A DNA stretch of 64,000 nt from JAEYKI01 sp036679405 (lineage in GTDB: Bacteria; Bacillota; Clostridia; Christensenellales; Christensenellaceae), in the NCBI GenBank assembly GCA_036679405.1, contig JAVBVZ010000031.1:62001-126000 (forward strand), given 5' to 3'. Shown one piece after another: positions 43,277 through 52,333 of the stretch. Numbering within the stretch: position 1 is the stretch's first letter; each line of letters begins with the position of its first letter. The translations under genes and the position numbers were made by a program. The notes below the pieces were generated by a model. The model saw nothing but the letters and a program-made list of their open reading frames with translations, was not told where the DNA came from and searched no databases.

Positions 43277-44347
43277 ATGAAAAAAATTGGAATTCTGATT
43301 TTGGCCGTGCTGTTGGTAACAGTGGCGTTTGCCGGATGTGCGCCGGCTGCGGAAGAGGCGTCCGAGGCTCCGGCCCAGTCCGCTGAATCGAGCGCTCCGG
43401 CCGAAACGGAAGCGGCTGCGGAATCGTCGGAATCAGCCGAGGCGTCGGAAGCCGGGGGAGAATATCCGTATCCCGGCGCTGTCGGGAAGACGGCAACGCT
43501 GATTTTGAAAGACCTGACAAACCCGGTGTGGATACAGGCTAAGGAAGGCGCGTTGGCGGCTGCCGAAGATTTTGGCATGGATCTTGAGGTTGTAGCGCCC
43601 GTTGAATCCAACAATAATGATGAACAGATCGCTTTGGTTCAGCAGGTGATTGCACAGGGAAAAGATATTTTGATCATGGTGCCGGCAGATTCGACAGGAA
43701 TTGTTCCGGCCATTGAGGAAATCAACGCTGCCGGTATTCCCGTTATCAACCTGAACACCAAGATAAACAATGAGAGCGGAACGGCGAACAGTGAAACTTT
43801 TGTGGTTGCGGACAATACCATCTGCGGCACATTGTGTGCGGAAGAACTGGCCCGTCTGGCGGGAGAAGAGGGAGAAGCCGTAATTCTGGAAGGGCCTTCG
43901 GGTGGACAGGTGACCATTGATTTGTCTAACGCCGCACAGGCAGTGTTTGAAAAATATCCGGGTATTGAGGTGGTAGATATCCAGGATGCAAAATTTGACC
44001 GGGCAACCGGGTTTACTACTACGCAGAACCTGTTGCAGGCGCATCCGGACTTGAAGATCATATTCAGCTGTAACGATGAGATGGCTTTAGGCGCGGTGGA
44101 AGCCCTTAAGGAAGCCGGCAAGCTTGACCAGGTGTACGTGGGAGGCATTGACGGCAATCAGGATGCATTGAAAGCAATTAAAGAAGGCACCATGGATTGC
44201 ACCGTGTATAAAAACTTCTTCCTCCAGGCTTATACCGCGACAGAAGCTGCGGCAGAGTATCTGGATGGCGCAGAGCTGCCTGAGGTGATACAGGTAGATT
44301 TGGAAATCGTAACGCAGGACAACGTTGATAAGTATCTTGAGTCGTAA
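43277..44347 (+). CDS. Sugar ABC transporter substrate-binding lipoprotein (cassette D)
   Basis: A 356-residue RbsB-type lipoprotein. The signal peptide ends at Cys21 (FAGC); a Glu/Ser/Ala-rich linker spans residues 22-65. The mature fold starts at TATLILKDLTNPVWIQAKEGAL; later IIFSCNDEMALGAVEAL is the canonical hinge segment. It is the last gene of cassette D, unlike A, C and E where the binding protein is upstream of a permease. GAGGAGG lies ahead of the ATG; an earlier in-frame start at 43229 would hide the signal peptide. A strong terminator follows. Confidence 0.93.
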   Translation: MKKIGILILAVLLVTVAFAGCAPAAEEASEAPAQSAESSAPAETEAAAESSESAEASEAGGEYPYPGAVGKTATLILKDLTNPVWIQAKEGALAAAEDFGMDLEVVAPVESNNNDEQIALVQQVIAQGKDILIMVPADSTGIVPAIEEINAAGIPVINLNTKINNESGTANSETFVVADNTICGTLCAEELARLAGEEGEAVILEGPSGGQVTIDLSNAAQAVFEKYPGIEVVDIQDAKFDRATGFTTTQNLLQAHPDLKIIFSCNDEMALGAVEALKEAGKLDQVYVGGIDGNQDALKAIKEGTMDCTVYKNFFLQAYTATEAAAEYLDGAELPEVIQVDLEIVTQDNVDKYLES

Positions 44348-44358
44348 AACCTGAACAT

Positions 44359-44398
44359 AAAACTCCCGGGCATCTTATGCCCGGGAGTTTTGTTTTTT
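44359..44398 (+). terminator. Intrinsic terminator of cassette D
   Basis: Perfect 15-bp arms (44359-44373 and 44377-44391, core CTCCCGGGCAT) with a 3-nt loop, then GTTTTTT. Placed 12 bp after the binding-protein stop codon. Confidence 0.95.
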
Positions 44399-44433
44399 AG
44401 GCTTCAGCAAAAAAAACAGCCGCCGGGTGCTTT

Positions 44434-44470
44434 GCTGTCCTGCGGGACAGACGTTCCCTGCTTCATTGTG
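44434..44470 (+). repeat. Degenerate copy of the tRNA-linked repeat
   Basis: GCTGTCCTGCGGGACAG followed by CCTGCTTCATTGTG matches the sequence at 59248-59284 (GCTGCCCTGCGGGACAG, CCCGCTTCACTGTG) in the same orientation with a few mismatches. A shorter copy is at 50990. It lies just after the cassette D terminator. Confidence 0.55.
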
Positions 44471-44606
44471 ATGCGTTTCAAGATGATTGCGGTGTCATAA
44501 TTCGCGGATATGTTATCTTTAGGTTGCTATACTTTTTTCGCTGCATTTGTAGTAAAATAGTAAAAGATACAGTTAAGGGGTAAGCCTCGCGGCTGGGAGA
44601 TTTCAT

Positions 44607-45731
44607 ATGTTTTCCATAAATAATATTGAGTATAGTGATCTGCTGATTTTCAGCGTTCTCATTAATGCAATTATGCTTGTATTCCTGTACAAACATAAAT
44701 CCCGCCAGGGTTATTCAACAAAACTTTTCGGTTGGCTTATTTTGTCCACAATATTGGTGGCTGTGCTGGAAATATTTTCGTGGATAATAGCCGTTCCCGG
44801 TAATACTGCCCTAATACCTTTTCATTATCTGAGCAACGTTCTTTTTTTCTCCTGCAATACCTTGCCCGTAGCATTCGGCCTCCGCTACCTGGACTATACA
44901 ATATTTGTTTCGAGAGAGAAGAACAGAAAGAAATTTTTTCTCTATCTGGCGCCGGTATATTTAAATATCGGATTTGTGATCTGCAACCTGTTTTTCGGTG
45001 GGCTTCTTTTTAGTGTCGATGCAGAAAATGTGTATCACCGGGGAATTGCGGCTTATATAGAGAATGGATTTGCGTTTCTGTTTGTAGCAATCATTGTCCT
45101 GAGCTTTTTCCGTAATAAACAGATGATCACGGGACGGATCACCCAGGTTATTTTAACCCTTACTTTGCTCCCTGTCGCAGGGGTCGTGCTTCAAATGGTG
45201 TTTTACGGATTATCACTAAGCATTCCGGCGTATACGCTTGCCATATTCATTAGTTTTCTTCTTATGGAAAGAAATGAAATGTTAAAAGACCCGCTGACCC
45301 TTTTAAACTCACGCGTACAAATGGAAAAAAGGCTCAGGTATAAATTAAAATCACAAGAGCCGTTCACTGCCATTATGATCGACGTGAATGATTTTAAAAA
45401 TATTAACGATATTTATGGCCATACCGTCGGAGACCAGGTGTTGAAGGACGTTTCCAGAATTCTTTTAACCGGTGCGAATTTTGAAGACTTTGTCTGCCGG
45501 TTTGGAGGCGACGAATTTTTTGTGATCCTTGAATCTGCAAACGATATTGGCTATTCCTATATAAAAAGGATCGACCAGATACTGAGTGAATATTCCTCAA
45601 ATAAACCTTATCAGACCTCTCTGAGTTATGGGATACTGTATGTGGATCACTCTACGGAATATGAAGTGGAAGAACTGGTCCGGATCACCGACCGGCTCAT
45701 GTACAAAGATAAAATCAGACGGCGGCAGTAA
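44607..45731 (+). CDS. Membrane diguanylate cyclase (GGDEF)
   Basis: A 374-residue protein. Residues about 10-220 contain six to seven hydrophobic helices forming a membrane sensor. Residues 225-374 are a GGDEF domain with an intact active site FGGDEFF (Gly300-Phe304) and the upstream MIDVNDFKNINDIYGHTVGD segment. It should make cyclic di-GMP from GTP. The inhibitory RxxD site normally a few residues before GGDEF is not present (FEDFVCRFGG), so product inhibition may be absent. No EAL domain. It stands alone. A sequence ACAGTTAAG, identical to the AgrA half-site, lies at 44569-44577. Confidence 0.9.
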   Translation: MFSINNIEYSDLLIFSVLINAIMLVFLYKHKSRQGYSTKLFGWLILSTILVAVLEIFSWIIAVPGNTALIPFHYLSNVLFFSCNTLPVAFGLRYLDYTIFVSREKNRKKFFLYLAPVYLNIGFVICNLFFGGLLFSVDAENVYHRGIAAYIENGFAFLFVAIIVLSFFRNKQMITGRITQVILTLTLLPVAGVVLQMVFYGLSLSIPAYTLAIFISFLLMERNEMLKDPLTLLNSRVQMEKRLRYKLKSQEPFTAIMIDVNDFKNINDIYGHTVGDQVLKDVSRILLTGANFEDFVCRFGGDEFFVILESANDIGYSYIKRIDQILSEYSSNKPYQTSLSYGILYVDHSTEYEVEELVRITDRLMYKDKIRRRQ

Positions 45732-45985
45732 AGGCTTTTTAAAGTGGCTTTGTTCTTGAAGGGCAGGGGAGAGCTATCGTTAAAAATCAATATGGATTTG
45801 TTGTTTGTGAATAGGGAATCAGAAAAAAGGGAATTCGATGTCTGGATATTTAAGAGGATCTTACTGGAAGCGCCTTGATCTGCATATGCAATTTTGGCCC
45901 CGGGCATTATAAAAATTATGCTATTGAAAGCCTGCCTGCACAAGAAATTTCACAGGTCCGTATGAACAAAAAAAATTTCCAAAAC

Positions 45986-46014
45986 TTGCATTATTCATTG
46001 GATTCTTTTATAAT
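45986..46014 (+). promoter_or_regulatory. Promoter of the LytTR two-component operon
   Basis: TTGCAT (45986-45991), a 17-bp spacer and TATAAT (46009-46014), about 110 bp ahead of the response regulator start. The remainder of 45732-46122 shows no gene. Confidence 0.65.
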
Positions 46015-46122
46015 AAATCGGGTTGTTTTTTTGTGCTTTTTATGAAAGAAAAAGTGTTTTTTTAACTTATTTTGACTTATTTTTAATACCCATCCATTAA
46101 AAAGGTGAAAGAGGCAACCTGT

Positions 46123-46851
46123 ATGCTGAAAATAGCCGTTTGCGACGACCTTTCTACAGACCTTGACCATATTGCCGAACTGATAAAAGAATATCTGCTT
46201 TTACGCAGCCTGTGCGCGGACATAAAAAAATACACCCATCCGGACGCATTGCTTAAAGCAATGCAAACGGGAAGTTTTCATATATTTTTGCTCGACATGG
46301 TAATGCCTATGATGAGCGGCATAGACCTTGGACGAAGCATTCGCCGCCAAAACACGGACGCACAGATCATCTATATTACAACCGAATCCGCATTTGCCCT
46401 GGACGCTTATGCTGTTTCGCCGCTCCATTACCTGTTGAAGCCGGTGGACAGGCAAGCGCTTTTTAACGTTTTGGATATGGCGGCACAAAAGGCGAATTAC
46501 GGCGAAGAAACCTATATAACCATAAAAACCCGGGACGGGCTGCAAACCCTTTGCACGGACGCCGTTGCCTGCTGTGAATATGTGCGCCATACCGCGTGCT
46601 ACACCCTTGTAAACGGCGATAAACTAAAGACCCTGACGATCGCGGGAAGCTTTGCGGAGCATACCGCGCTCCTTTTGCAAAACCGCCTTTTTATTGTGCC
46701 CCACGCAGCTTTTGTTGTAAATATGAGCTGCGTTACCCGCCTTTCGCGGGAAGGTTTTACCCTGCGGCAGGGCTGTGTTGTGCCGGTTTCGGGCAAGCAG
46801 TTTACCGCGGTTCGAAACGCGTATATGAGCTACCGGCTGGGGGAGGGGTAA
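46123..46851 (+). CDS. LytTR-family response regulator (AgrA/VirR-like)
   Basis: A 242-residue regulator. The receiver domain (residues 1-120) has the acidic pocket CDD and the phospho-acceptor Asp58 in LLDMVMP; Lys in LLKPVD (near residue 110) completes the site. The C-terminal half (about 135-240) is a LytTR DNA-binding domain (YITIKTRDGLQTL ... FIVPHAAFVVNMSCV). It should act with the histidine kinase that starts 2 bp after its stop codon. The ATG at 46123 follows GAAAGAGG; an earlier start at 46105 has none. Confidence 0.9.
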   Translation: MLKIAVCDDLSTDLDHIAELIKEYLLLRSLCADIKKYTHPDALLKAMQTGSFHIFLLDMVMPMMSGIDLGRSIRRQNTDAQIIYITTESAFALDAYAVSPLHYLLKPVDRQALFNVLDMAAQKANYGEETYITIKTRDGLQTLCTDAVACCEYVRHTACYTLVNGDKLKTLTIAGSFAEHTALLLQNRLFIVPHAAFVVNMSCVTRLSREGFTLRQGCVVPVSGKQFTAVRNAYMSYRLGEG

Positions 46852-46853
46852 GG

Positions 46854-48110
46854 ATGGAAGCAACCGACATACTGCGCTCTTTTGTTACCAACGCCCTGCT
46901 GGTGGGGCTTCTTTTTACCCTGGCGCGCCCCAAGTGCCGCCGCCGTACGTTTTGGGCGGTGTACTGCGGCATTGTGCTGCTGGATTTGGCGCTGAACATT
47001 TATTTTTATATGCGCAACGACTATACGACGCTTGGAAAACTGGACATATTGTTTTTTATACTGATAGGCGCGGCCGCAAAGCCGCTTTTTAGGGAAACGT
47101 GGATGCAGTGGCTTTTTAACTGTCTGACCGTTATGAATGTTTATGCTATAACGGTTATCGTGAGCTATTACCTTTGCGGGCTTTTTCCCTATCCCGCTTA
47201 TGCCGTAATTGTGCTGCGTTTTTTGATTTTTGCGGGTTTTATTTTGCTGTTTTTAAAAAAGCTGCGGCCGCTTTACCGCCAGGCGACCGAGCGGTGGAGC
47301 GTGTACCTTTTTGTGTCGATGGGCCTTTTTGCGAATTTTGGATGGTATTTTATGAGCAGCGCGGATGTAAAACAAACGCTGACGGCAAATGCCGGGCCGC
47401 TGCTGCTGCTGGTTTTGGTTACCGTGCTGGTTTATTTTGCGATATTTGCTTCCCTTAAAAAAACACTGCGGGAAGCTTTGCTTAAAGAAGAAAACATGAA
47501 GATGCAGTGGGACAAGGAACTTACAAAGCAGCGGCTTTCCCTGATGGATGAAACGGTGCGCCAAATGAGCATTGCGCAGCATGACAGGCGGCACTTTAAC
47601 AATACGCTGCTTTCCCTGCTGGAGCGGGGCGAAGGGGACAGGGCCGCAGAAATGATAAAGCGGCAGAGCGAAGCGCTGCCCCAAAAGCCGCAAAGCTACT
47701 GCGAAAACGTTTCGGTGAATGCGGCCGTATCCTATTATGCCGAGCTTGCGCGTCAGCGGGGCGTTCAATGCGACTTGCGGCTGGATGTGCCGGAAAAACT
47801 GGAAGTAGATGAACTTTCCCTGGCGATGGCGGTTTCAAACCTGATGGAAAACGCGGTAAACGCGGCGGCAGCCCTGCCGGATAAACGGGGCACCCTGCGC
47901 TTTACCGCTGTTGCCGCAGGGCAGCTGATATTTGAAATGAGCAACCCGTGCGGCCCCATGGCCGCTCTTGACAGGCAGGGACTGCCGGTGCCGCATGAAG
48001 CGGGGCACGGAAACGGCACCCGGAGCATTGTGGCATTTGTAAAGGCATGCGGCGGCGAACTGGCGTATGAAATAAAAGACGGCATATTTAAGGTGCGGAT
48101 GATGGTGTAG
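46854..48110 (+). CDS. Sensor histidine kinase with GHKL ATPase domain (AgrC-like)
   Basis: A 418-residue protein. Residues about 10-200 hold six helices. A coiled segment (about 200-240) leads to the H-box SIAQHDRRHFNN with His243 as likely phosphorylation site. The GHKL ATPase domain has the N-box NLMENAVNA and the G-box GHGNGTRSI. This layout is that of the HPK10/AgrC class, often sensing peptides. No AgrB or AgrD homologue is visible nearby, so the signal is unknown. Translation is probably coupled to the regulator (2-nt gap). Confidence 0.9.
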   Translation: MEATDILRSFVTNALLVGLLFTLARPKCRRRTFWAVYCGIVLLDLALNIYFYMRNDYTTLGKLDILFFILIGAAAKPLFRETWMQWLFNCLTVMNVYAITVIVSYYLCGLFPYPAYAVIVLRFLIFAGFILLFLKKLRPLYRQATERWSVYLFVSMGLFANFGWYFMSSADVKQTLTANAGPLLLLVLVTVLVYFAIFASLKKTLREALLKEENMKMQWDKELTKQRLSLMDETVRQMSIAQHDRRHFNNTLLSLLERGEGDRAAEMIKRQSEALPQKPQSYCENVSVNAAVSYYAELARQRGVQCDLRLDVPEKLEVDELSLAMAVSNLMENAVNAAAALPDKRGTLRFTAVAAGQLIFEMSNPCGPMAALDRQGLPVPHEAGHGNGTRSIVAFVKACGGELAYEIKDGIFKVRMMV

Positions 48111-48257
48111 GGCACACCTTTTCCAGGCGGCACAGATACTGGATTAAATAACAACAATAAGCAGAAAATGGATGCTTTTAAGCATAAAAGAAGAGCGCGC
48201 TTTTTTTTCGTGTTATTTTATTAGATGAAATGCAGGAAAAAGGAGGGCGCTTTTATT

Positions 48258-48530
48258 ATGGGTGAAAAATTCAGAAGGCGGGAAGACCGGCCGCTTAAGG
48301 CCCCAAACGCCTACGGGAATGTTTGGCCAAATCAAAGTTGCCCGGTATTTATGCCCCGGGGAGGTGCGGCGGAGAAAACTTGCTGGTACTGCGTTTTTGC
48401 GGATTTTCATTTGGACATGCCCCGCGCCCTTAAGGTGGGCATATGCTGCTGGCCCGGAAAGGCGAAGGGGGGACGCGGCGGGGAGGATGAAAGCCATATC
48501 CTGCCAAACAATGCCTTAAAACAAAAATAG
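48258..48530 (+). CDS. Small cysteine-rich protein of unknown function
   Basis: A 90-residue protein; ATG at 48258 with AGGAGGG 10 nt upstream. It has five Cys, in SCPVFMP, TCWYC (a CxxC-like pair) and GICCWPGK, within a conserved-looking core (residues about 28-65), and polar, Gly/Arg/Lys-rich ends. The cysteine pairs could bind a metal. There is no signal peptide. I recognise no family. It follows the two-component operon by 147 bp and precedes the lipoprotein phosphoesterase, suggesting a link with one of them but not proving it. Confidence 0.55.
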   Translation: MGEKFRRREDRPLKAPNAYGNVWPNQSCPVFMPRGGAAEKTCWYCVFADFHLDMPRALKVGICCWPGKAKGGRGGEDESHILPNNALKQK

Positions 48531-48574
48531 TGCCGGACATGTGAAGGCATAAAAAAATATTGGAGGAATGATTT

Positions 48575-49945
48575 ATGAGAAAAAAAACAGTATCGTTGCT
48601 GCTGGCTTCCGGCATGGTATTTTTGCTGGGGCTGTCTGCGGGGGGATGCGCGCCGGCTAATGATCCGGTGGCAGACGCCCAAGAAAGCGCCGCGCCCGAA
48701 ACAAGCGGGAGCGCTGCAACGGCGAGCGCCGGGGCATTATGGGAAGCGGGAGATACAAGGGATAAAATTGTTGTGATCAGCGACATTCACCTTGGAATAG
48801 ACGACAAATATACGGAAACCTTAAGCAACCGTCCGCTGCTGATCAGCTTTTTACAGCAGATCCAAAAAACAGAGGATGTGCGGGAACTGGTGATAGACGG
48901 GGACTTTTTGGACGAATGGTTTTTGCCTGTATACTACCCAAGCTATACCGATGAACGGGAGTTTTATAAAGGCGTAATCGCAAACAACCAGGGCGTGATA
49001 GATGAAATGAACGCTGTCATTGAAAGCGGTATAAAACTGGTTTATGTGCCCGGAAACCATGACATGCTGCTTGCAGCCGAGGTTTTGCAGGAAGCCATTC
49101 CGGGAATTGAACAGGCCAGGGACGTAGAGGGGCTGGGTACTTACTATACAGGCGACAGGAACGAAATAGCGATCGAGCACAGCCACCGGTACGACGTGTT
49201 TTCAGCGCCGGACACGGTGACCAATGCGGAACTGTGCGGCAATGATGAAACAATTTTACCGTCCGGGTATTTTTACGCCCGCTATGCCGCCACCTGGGTG
49301 CTGGAAGGCAAACCGGCCGTGGAAAAAGATTTGCCGGTGGTGACCGACGTACCGGATAAAAGCAATTTAGACCAATACGGCGCTTATGTTTATTATTCTA
49401 TACTGAAAAGCATTTCTTCGCGTATGACGCCAAACGAAGGTCTGGATGAAAAGATTTTTGACATGCACATTGCCGGATTTGACGATGCGTATACCTACCT
49501 GGATTATTACCCGGCGCAGCAGCAGGACGGAACGATCACGGCCCCGGTGCTTTATAAAAACATTCAGCGTACATGGGAAGAACGCCAGCAATTAAACGAG
49601 GTTTTGGTGCCCAACAGCTTTATTGAAGCGGCATCCGGCGCTCTCGACTCGAAATACTTTTTTAACCAGGCTAAAGTGCAGTATTTGGAAAACCCGGATC
49701 AGAATGTGGAAGTCGTTGTTTTTGGACATACCCATGTGCCGGTTTATGCGGATATGGGCGACGGCGCTTATTATATAAACGACGGAACATGGATAGACGA
49801 CAACACCAATTACCCGGACGCAGCGCGTACCTTTGCTGTGATCACAACCGGAAAAACGGATACGGCCGCCGTATACAGCTATCTGGAAGACGGCACGATC
49901 AGTGATATCAGCGCAAGCGTAAGCCTTGACGCAACAGCGCAATAA
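48575..49945 (+). CDS. Cell-surface metallophosphoesterase lipoprotein
   Basis: A 456-residue protein. The signal peptide ends in a weak lipobox at Cys25 (SAGGC), followed by an Ala/Ser-rich linker to residue 55. The calcineurin-like metal motifs appear in order: ISDIHLG, DGDFLDEWF, VPGNHDM, EHSHRYDVF and FGHTHVPVY. It should hydrolyse phosphoesters outside the cell, for example lipid head groups or nucleotides; the substrate is unknown. Insertions between motifs 3 and 5 make it longer than YfcE types. GGAGG lies ahead of the ATG, and a terminator follows. Confidence 0.87.
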   Translation: MRKKTVSLLLASGMVFLLGLSAGGCAPANDPVADAQESAAPETSGSAATASAGALWEAGDTRDKIVVISDIHLGIDDKYTETLSNRPLLISFLQQIQKTEDVRELVIDGDFLDEWFLPVYYPSYTDEREFYKGVIANNQGVIDEMNAVIESGIKLVYVPGNHDMLLAAEVLQEAIPGIEQARDVEGLGTYYTGDRNEIAIEHSHRYDVFSAPDTVTNAELCGNDETILPSGYFYARYAATWVLEGKPAVEKDLPVVTDVPDKSNLDQYGAYVYYSILKSISSRMTPNEGLDEKIFDMHIAGFDDAYTYLDYYPAQQQDGTITAPVLYKNIQRTWEERQQLNEVLVPNSFIEAASGALDSKYFFNQAKVQYLENPDQNVEVVVFGHTHVPVYADMGDGAYYINDGTWIDDNTNYPDAARTFAVITTGKTDTAAVYSYLEDGTISDISASVSLDATAQ

Positions 49946-49973
49946 GCCGGAAAGGTAAGGGGAAAGACCTTTT

Positions 49974-50022
49974 AAAGAGCGCTTGGACGGATAAAAAAAG
50001 CCGCCCGGGCGCTCTTTGTTTT
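49974..50022 (+). terminator. Intrinsic terminator after the phosphoesterase gene
   Basis: Perfect 9-bp arms AAAGAGCGC (49974-49982) and GCGCTCTTT (50009-50017), with a smaller CGG/CCG stem inside, then GTTTTGG. Confidence 0.7.
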
Positions 50023-50077
50023 GGTGCCTGGGTAGGCTGATTATGTAAATGCGGGTTCCGGGTGGAATCGGATAATT

Positions 50078-50893
50078 TTATAAGCGAGGGTTGATGTCAT
50101 TTTCGCTTCTGTGCTTATCTAAAAACTGTTTGATTGTTTCAAAAAATAATTCCGGCTCGTCCATATTAACCGTATGGCTGCTTTTATTAAACACTACATA
50201 TTCTGTATTCTTTCTTTTCGCGGCCATTTCTTCAATATGCTCTTGCTTTACGACCCGCGATTTTTTGCCGTGCAAAAGCAAAGCGGGGCAGGAAGATGCT
50301 AAAAAATCATCCCACCACGTACCGTTTAAGCGTTTTTGTGATTCGGACAGATTGGCTTTATCAAAGCGAAAACGCCAGCCCTTTTCTGTTTCCTCCGCGC
50401 TTTCCAAGAAGTATGTAGCGTCATAAATTTTAAACTTTTTTAAGCTGTCCCCAAGCTCCTTTAATGTAGGGGCGTAATCAATAATCCCGGAAGAAAATGA
50501 AGCGTCATCTTTTTCAACGGCGCCAACATCTTCAATTAAAAGACCTTTTACCAATCCATTGCGCCTTGCCGCCGTTTGATATGCGTTTATCCCACCAAGC
50601 GAGTGGCCTAAAATAAATAATGGCTGGTTGCTTAAAACAGTATCAATGAACGTTAAAATGTCACCAATATAGTCGTTTCTTTCATAATGTCCGGTTTCGG
50701 CATGGTCGCTCCAGCCATGACCGCGCTGGTCGATGCTATACACATGCCAATCTTTAAGTTGATCCATCAGCTTAGCATAATATCGCGCACAACCAAAGTG
50801 CCCGTGAAGACACAGCAAAACAGGTTTTCCATAACATTCATTGTCCAGATAGGACAGTTTTAAGTTATCGGATATAAAATGTTTTCTGACCAT
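50078..50893 (-). CDS. Alpha/beta hydrolase
   Basis: A 271-residue alpha/beta-hydrolase. The oxyanion-hole motif is LCLHGHFG (near residue 29), the nucleophile elbow GHSLGG (Ser near residue 97), and the His is in KSSHTVNMDEP near the end, with an acid expected around LLLHGKKSRVV. The cap region between residues 125 and 195 is moderate in size. Likely an esterase or peptidase-like hydrolase of the cytoplasm; the substrate is unknown. The ATG at 50893 has AAGGAG 11 nt upstream. It lies immediately left of the AT-rich island. Confidence 0.85.
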   Translation of the reverse strand: MVRKHFISDNLKLSYLDNECYGKPVLLCLHGHFGCARYYAKLMDQLKDWHVYSIDQRGHGWSDHAETGHYERNDYIGDILTFIDTVLSNQPLFILGHSLGGINAYQTAARRNGLVKGLLIEDVGAVEKDDASFSSGIIDYAPTLKELGDSLKKFKIYDATYFLESAEETEKGWRFRFDKANLSESQKRLNGTWWDDFLASSCPALLLHGKKSRVVKQEHIEEMAAKRKNTEYVVFNKSSHTVNMDEPELFFETIKQFLDKHRSENDINPRL

Positions 50894-50989
50894 ATTAATT
50901 TTTGCTCCTTTGTTGATTGTGAACCTGCTTTGATTATACCAAACCAATGTTGATATACAAGACAAGGATGGTTCGTCTTGAAATATTAT

Positions 50990-51017
50990 GGAGAGCTGGG
51001 TCTTTACGCTGCCCTGC
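50990..51017 (+). repeat. Left 28-nt direct repeat of the cassette E island
   Basis: The 28 nt starting GGAGAGCTGGG match 59230-59257 at 26 of 28 positions in the same orientation. The pair encloses the whole of cassette E (about 8.2 kb), whose base composition is visibly more AT-rich than the left flank. Read on the minus strand, the repeat resembles the end of a tRNA-Ser gene (GCTCTCC). Confidence 0.65.
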
Positions 51018-51067
51018 TTGCCAATTATCGTTGCAAATTATGGCTGGATAGCGGTTCATAAAATATA

Positions 51068-51127
51068 TTGACCAATCTATAATTGCATTTTTATATTTAA
51101 TGCTTTAAAATAACATTATCGATAATG
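51068..51127 (+). promoter_or_regulatory. Promoter and operator of the cassette E regulator
   Basis: TTGACC (51068-51073), 17-bp spacer and TTATAT (51091-51096), followed by a perfect 14-bp palindrome CATTATCGATAATG (51114-51127). Two variants of the same 14-mer occur at the transport operon promoter (52264, 52280), so autoregulation is likely. Confidence 0.7.
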
Positions 51128-51181
51128 ATTAATGAATCCAGCTCAATACTTTTTAGAGTAATATATGAGGTAAGGTAACAG

Positions 51182-52180
51182 ATGAAAAAAGTAATAACAA
51201 GAATAACCTTAAAAGACATCGCACAAGCTACAGGTTTTACTGTTAACACTATCTCCCATGCTTTGAACGATAAAAAAGACATTTCCGAGGCTACAAAAGA
51301 AATTATTCGAAATAAAGCTTATGAGTTAGGGTATATGAAGAACACGGTTGCCAGTTCACTGCGAACCGGATATACAAGGACAATTGCAGTTATTGTAAGT
51401 GATATTGCGAATCCATTATTTGGTGCATTGGCTAAGTATATCGAAAAATATGCCGCGCTGAACGGATATAATACGATTATTTTTAATACTGATGAAGATC
51501 CCAAAGTTGAGGAGCTTTCTATACTCTCTGCGCTTGAAAAAACCGTTGACGGTATTATTTTCTGTCCATCACAGCGATTATTGAAACCTATCAAATTGTT
51601 AAGAGAAAGCAAATGTCCATTCGTTTTGTTGGGCCGGCATTTCAAACAATATAAAACCGACTATGTGATATCAGATGATATAAACGGAGCTTTTTTAGCG
51701 GTAGATCACTTGATTACATATTATAAATGTAAAGAGATTCTCTTTTTAAACGGTTCTAAATATATCTCAAGTGCTCAGGATAGATTGTTGGGATATAAGG
51801 CTGCATTGGAAAAACATAATATTCCGTTTAACAATAGTCTTGTAAAACAATTTGATGTCATAACGAATGGTCGCCCCGGAAATCAGATCAAAGACATTGA
51901 TGTTTCTTTTGATGGCGTTTTTGCTTTCAGCGATTTGATTGCTTTAAGAATCCTATCATACTGGCGGGAACAAAAATTAGATTTATTCAATTCTATCCCT
52001 ATAGTTGGATATGATAACATTGAAAAGGATATGCCAATTCCCTATCCGCTGTCTTCAATTGATTACAGCAAGCAGCATATGGCAAATATTTTGGTTGATA
52101 TTTTGATTAAAAAGATAAAAGATCCTGAAGCTGCAATTGTGCAAGAAAAAATTCCTACCAGACTGGTTAGCCGTTTTTAA
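51182..52180 (+). CDS. LacI-family transcriptional regulator (cassette E)
   Basis: A 332-residue repressor. The helix-turn-helix (TLKDIAQATGFTVNTISHAL) and hinge are at residues 9-60. The RbsB-like domain starts at RTIAVIVSDIANPLFGALAK and includes FDGVFAFSDLIALRILSYW and IPIVGYDNIEKDMPIPYP. It has Gly-Phe-Thr-Val-Asn in the turn where Gly-Val-Ser-x-x is common. It is first in cassette E with its own promoter and operator. The gene is AT-rich compared with the left-hand neighbours, in line with transfer. Confidence 0.92.
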   Translation: MKKVITRITLKDIAQATGFTVNTISHALNDKKDISEATKEIIRNKAYELGYMKNTVASSLRTGYTRTIAVIVSDIANPLFGALAKYIEKYAALNGYNTIIFNTDEDPKVEELSILSALEKTVDGIIFCPSQRLLKPIKLLRESKCPFVLLGRHFKQYKTDYVISDDINGAFLAVDHLITYYKCKEILFLNGSKYISSAQDRLLGYKAALEKHNIPFNNSLVKQFDVITNGRPGNQIKDIDVSFDGVFAFSDLIALRILSYWREQKLDLFNSIPIVGYDNIEKDMPIPYPLSSIDYSKQHMANILVDILIKKIKDPEAAIVQEKIPTRLVSRF

Positions 52181-52232
52181 GCTAGGTTTATATATAGCTT
52201 CCCCCCCAAAAAAAACAATCAGAAAAAATACA

Positions 52233-52293
52233 TTGACAATACGGTATAAACTATATATAATTACATTATCGTTAATGTACATTAACGATAACG
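52233..52293 (+). promoter_or_regulatory. Promoter and 26-bp palindromic operator of cassette E
   Basis: TTGACA (52233-52238), 17-bp spacer, TATAAT (52256-52261). A perfect 26-bp palindrome (52266-52291) begins 4 bp later. It is built from two 14-mers related to the regulator-gene operator: CATTATCGTTAATG (52264-52277) and CATTAACGATAACG (52280-52293). Confidence 0.82.
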
Positions 52294-52333
52294 CAATTAT
52301 TCTCCATTAAAATTAATTAAAGGATTCAAGAAA

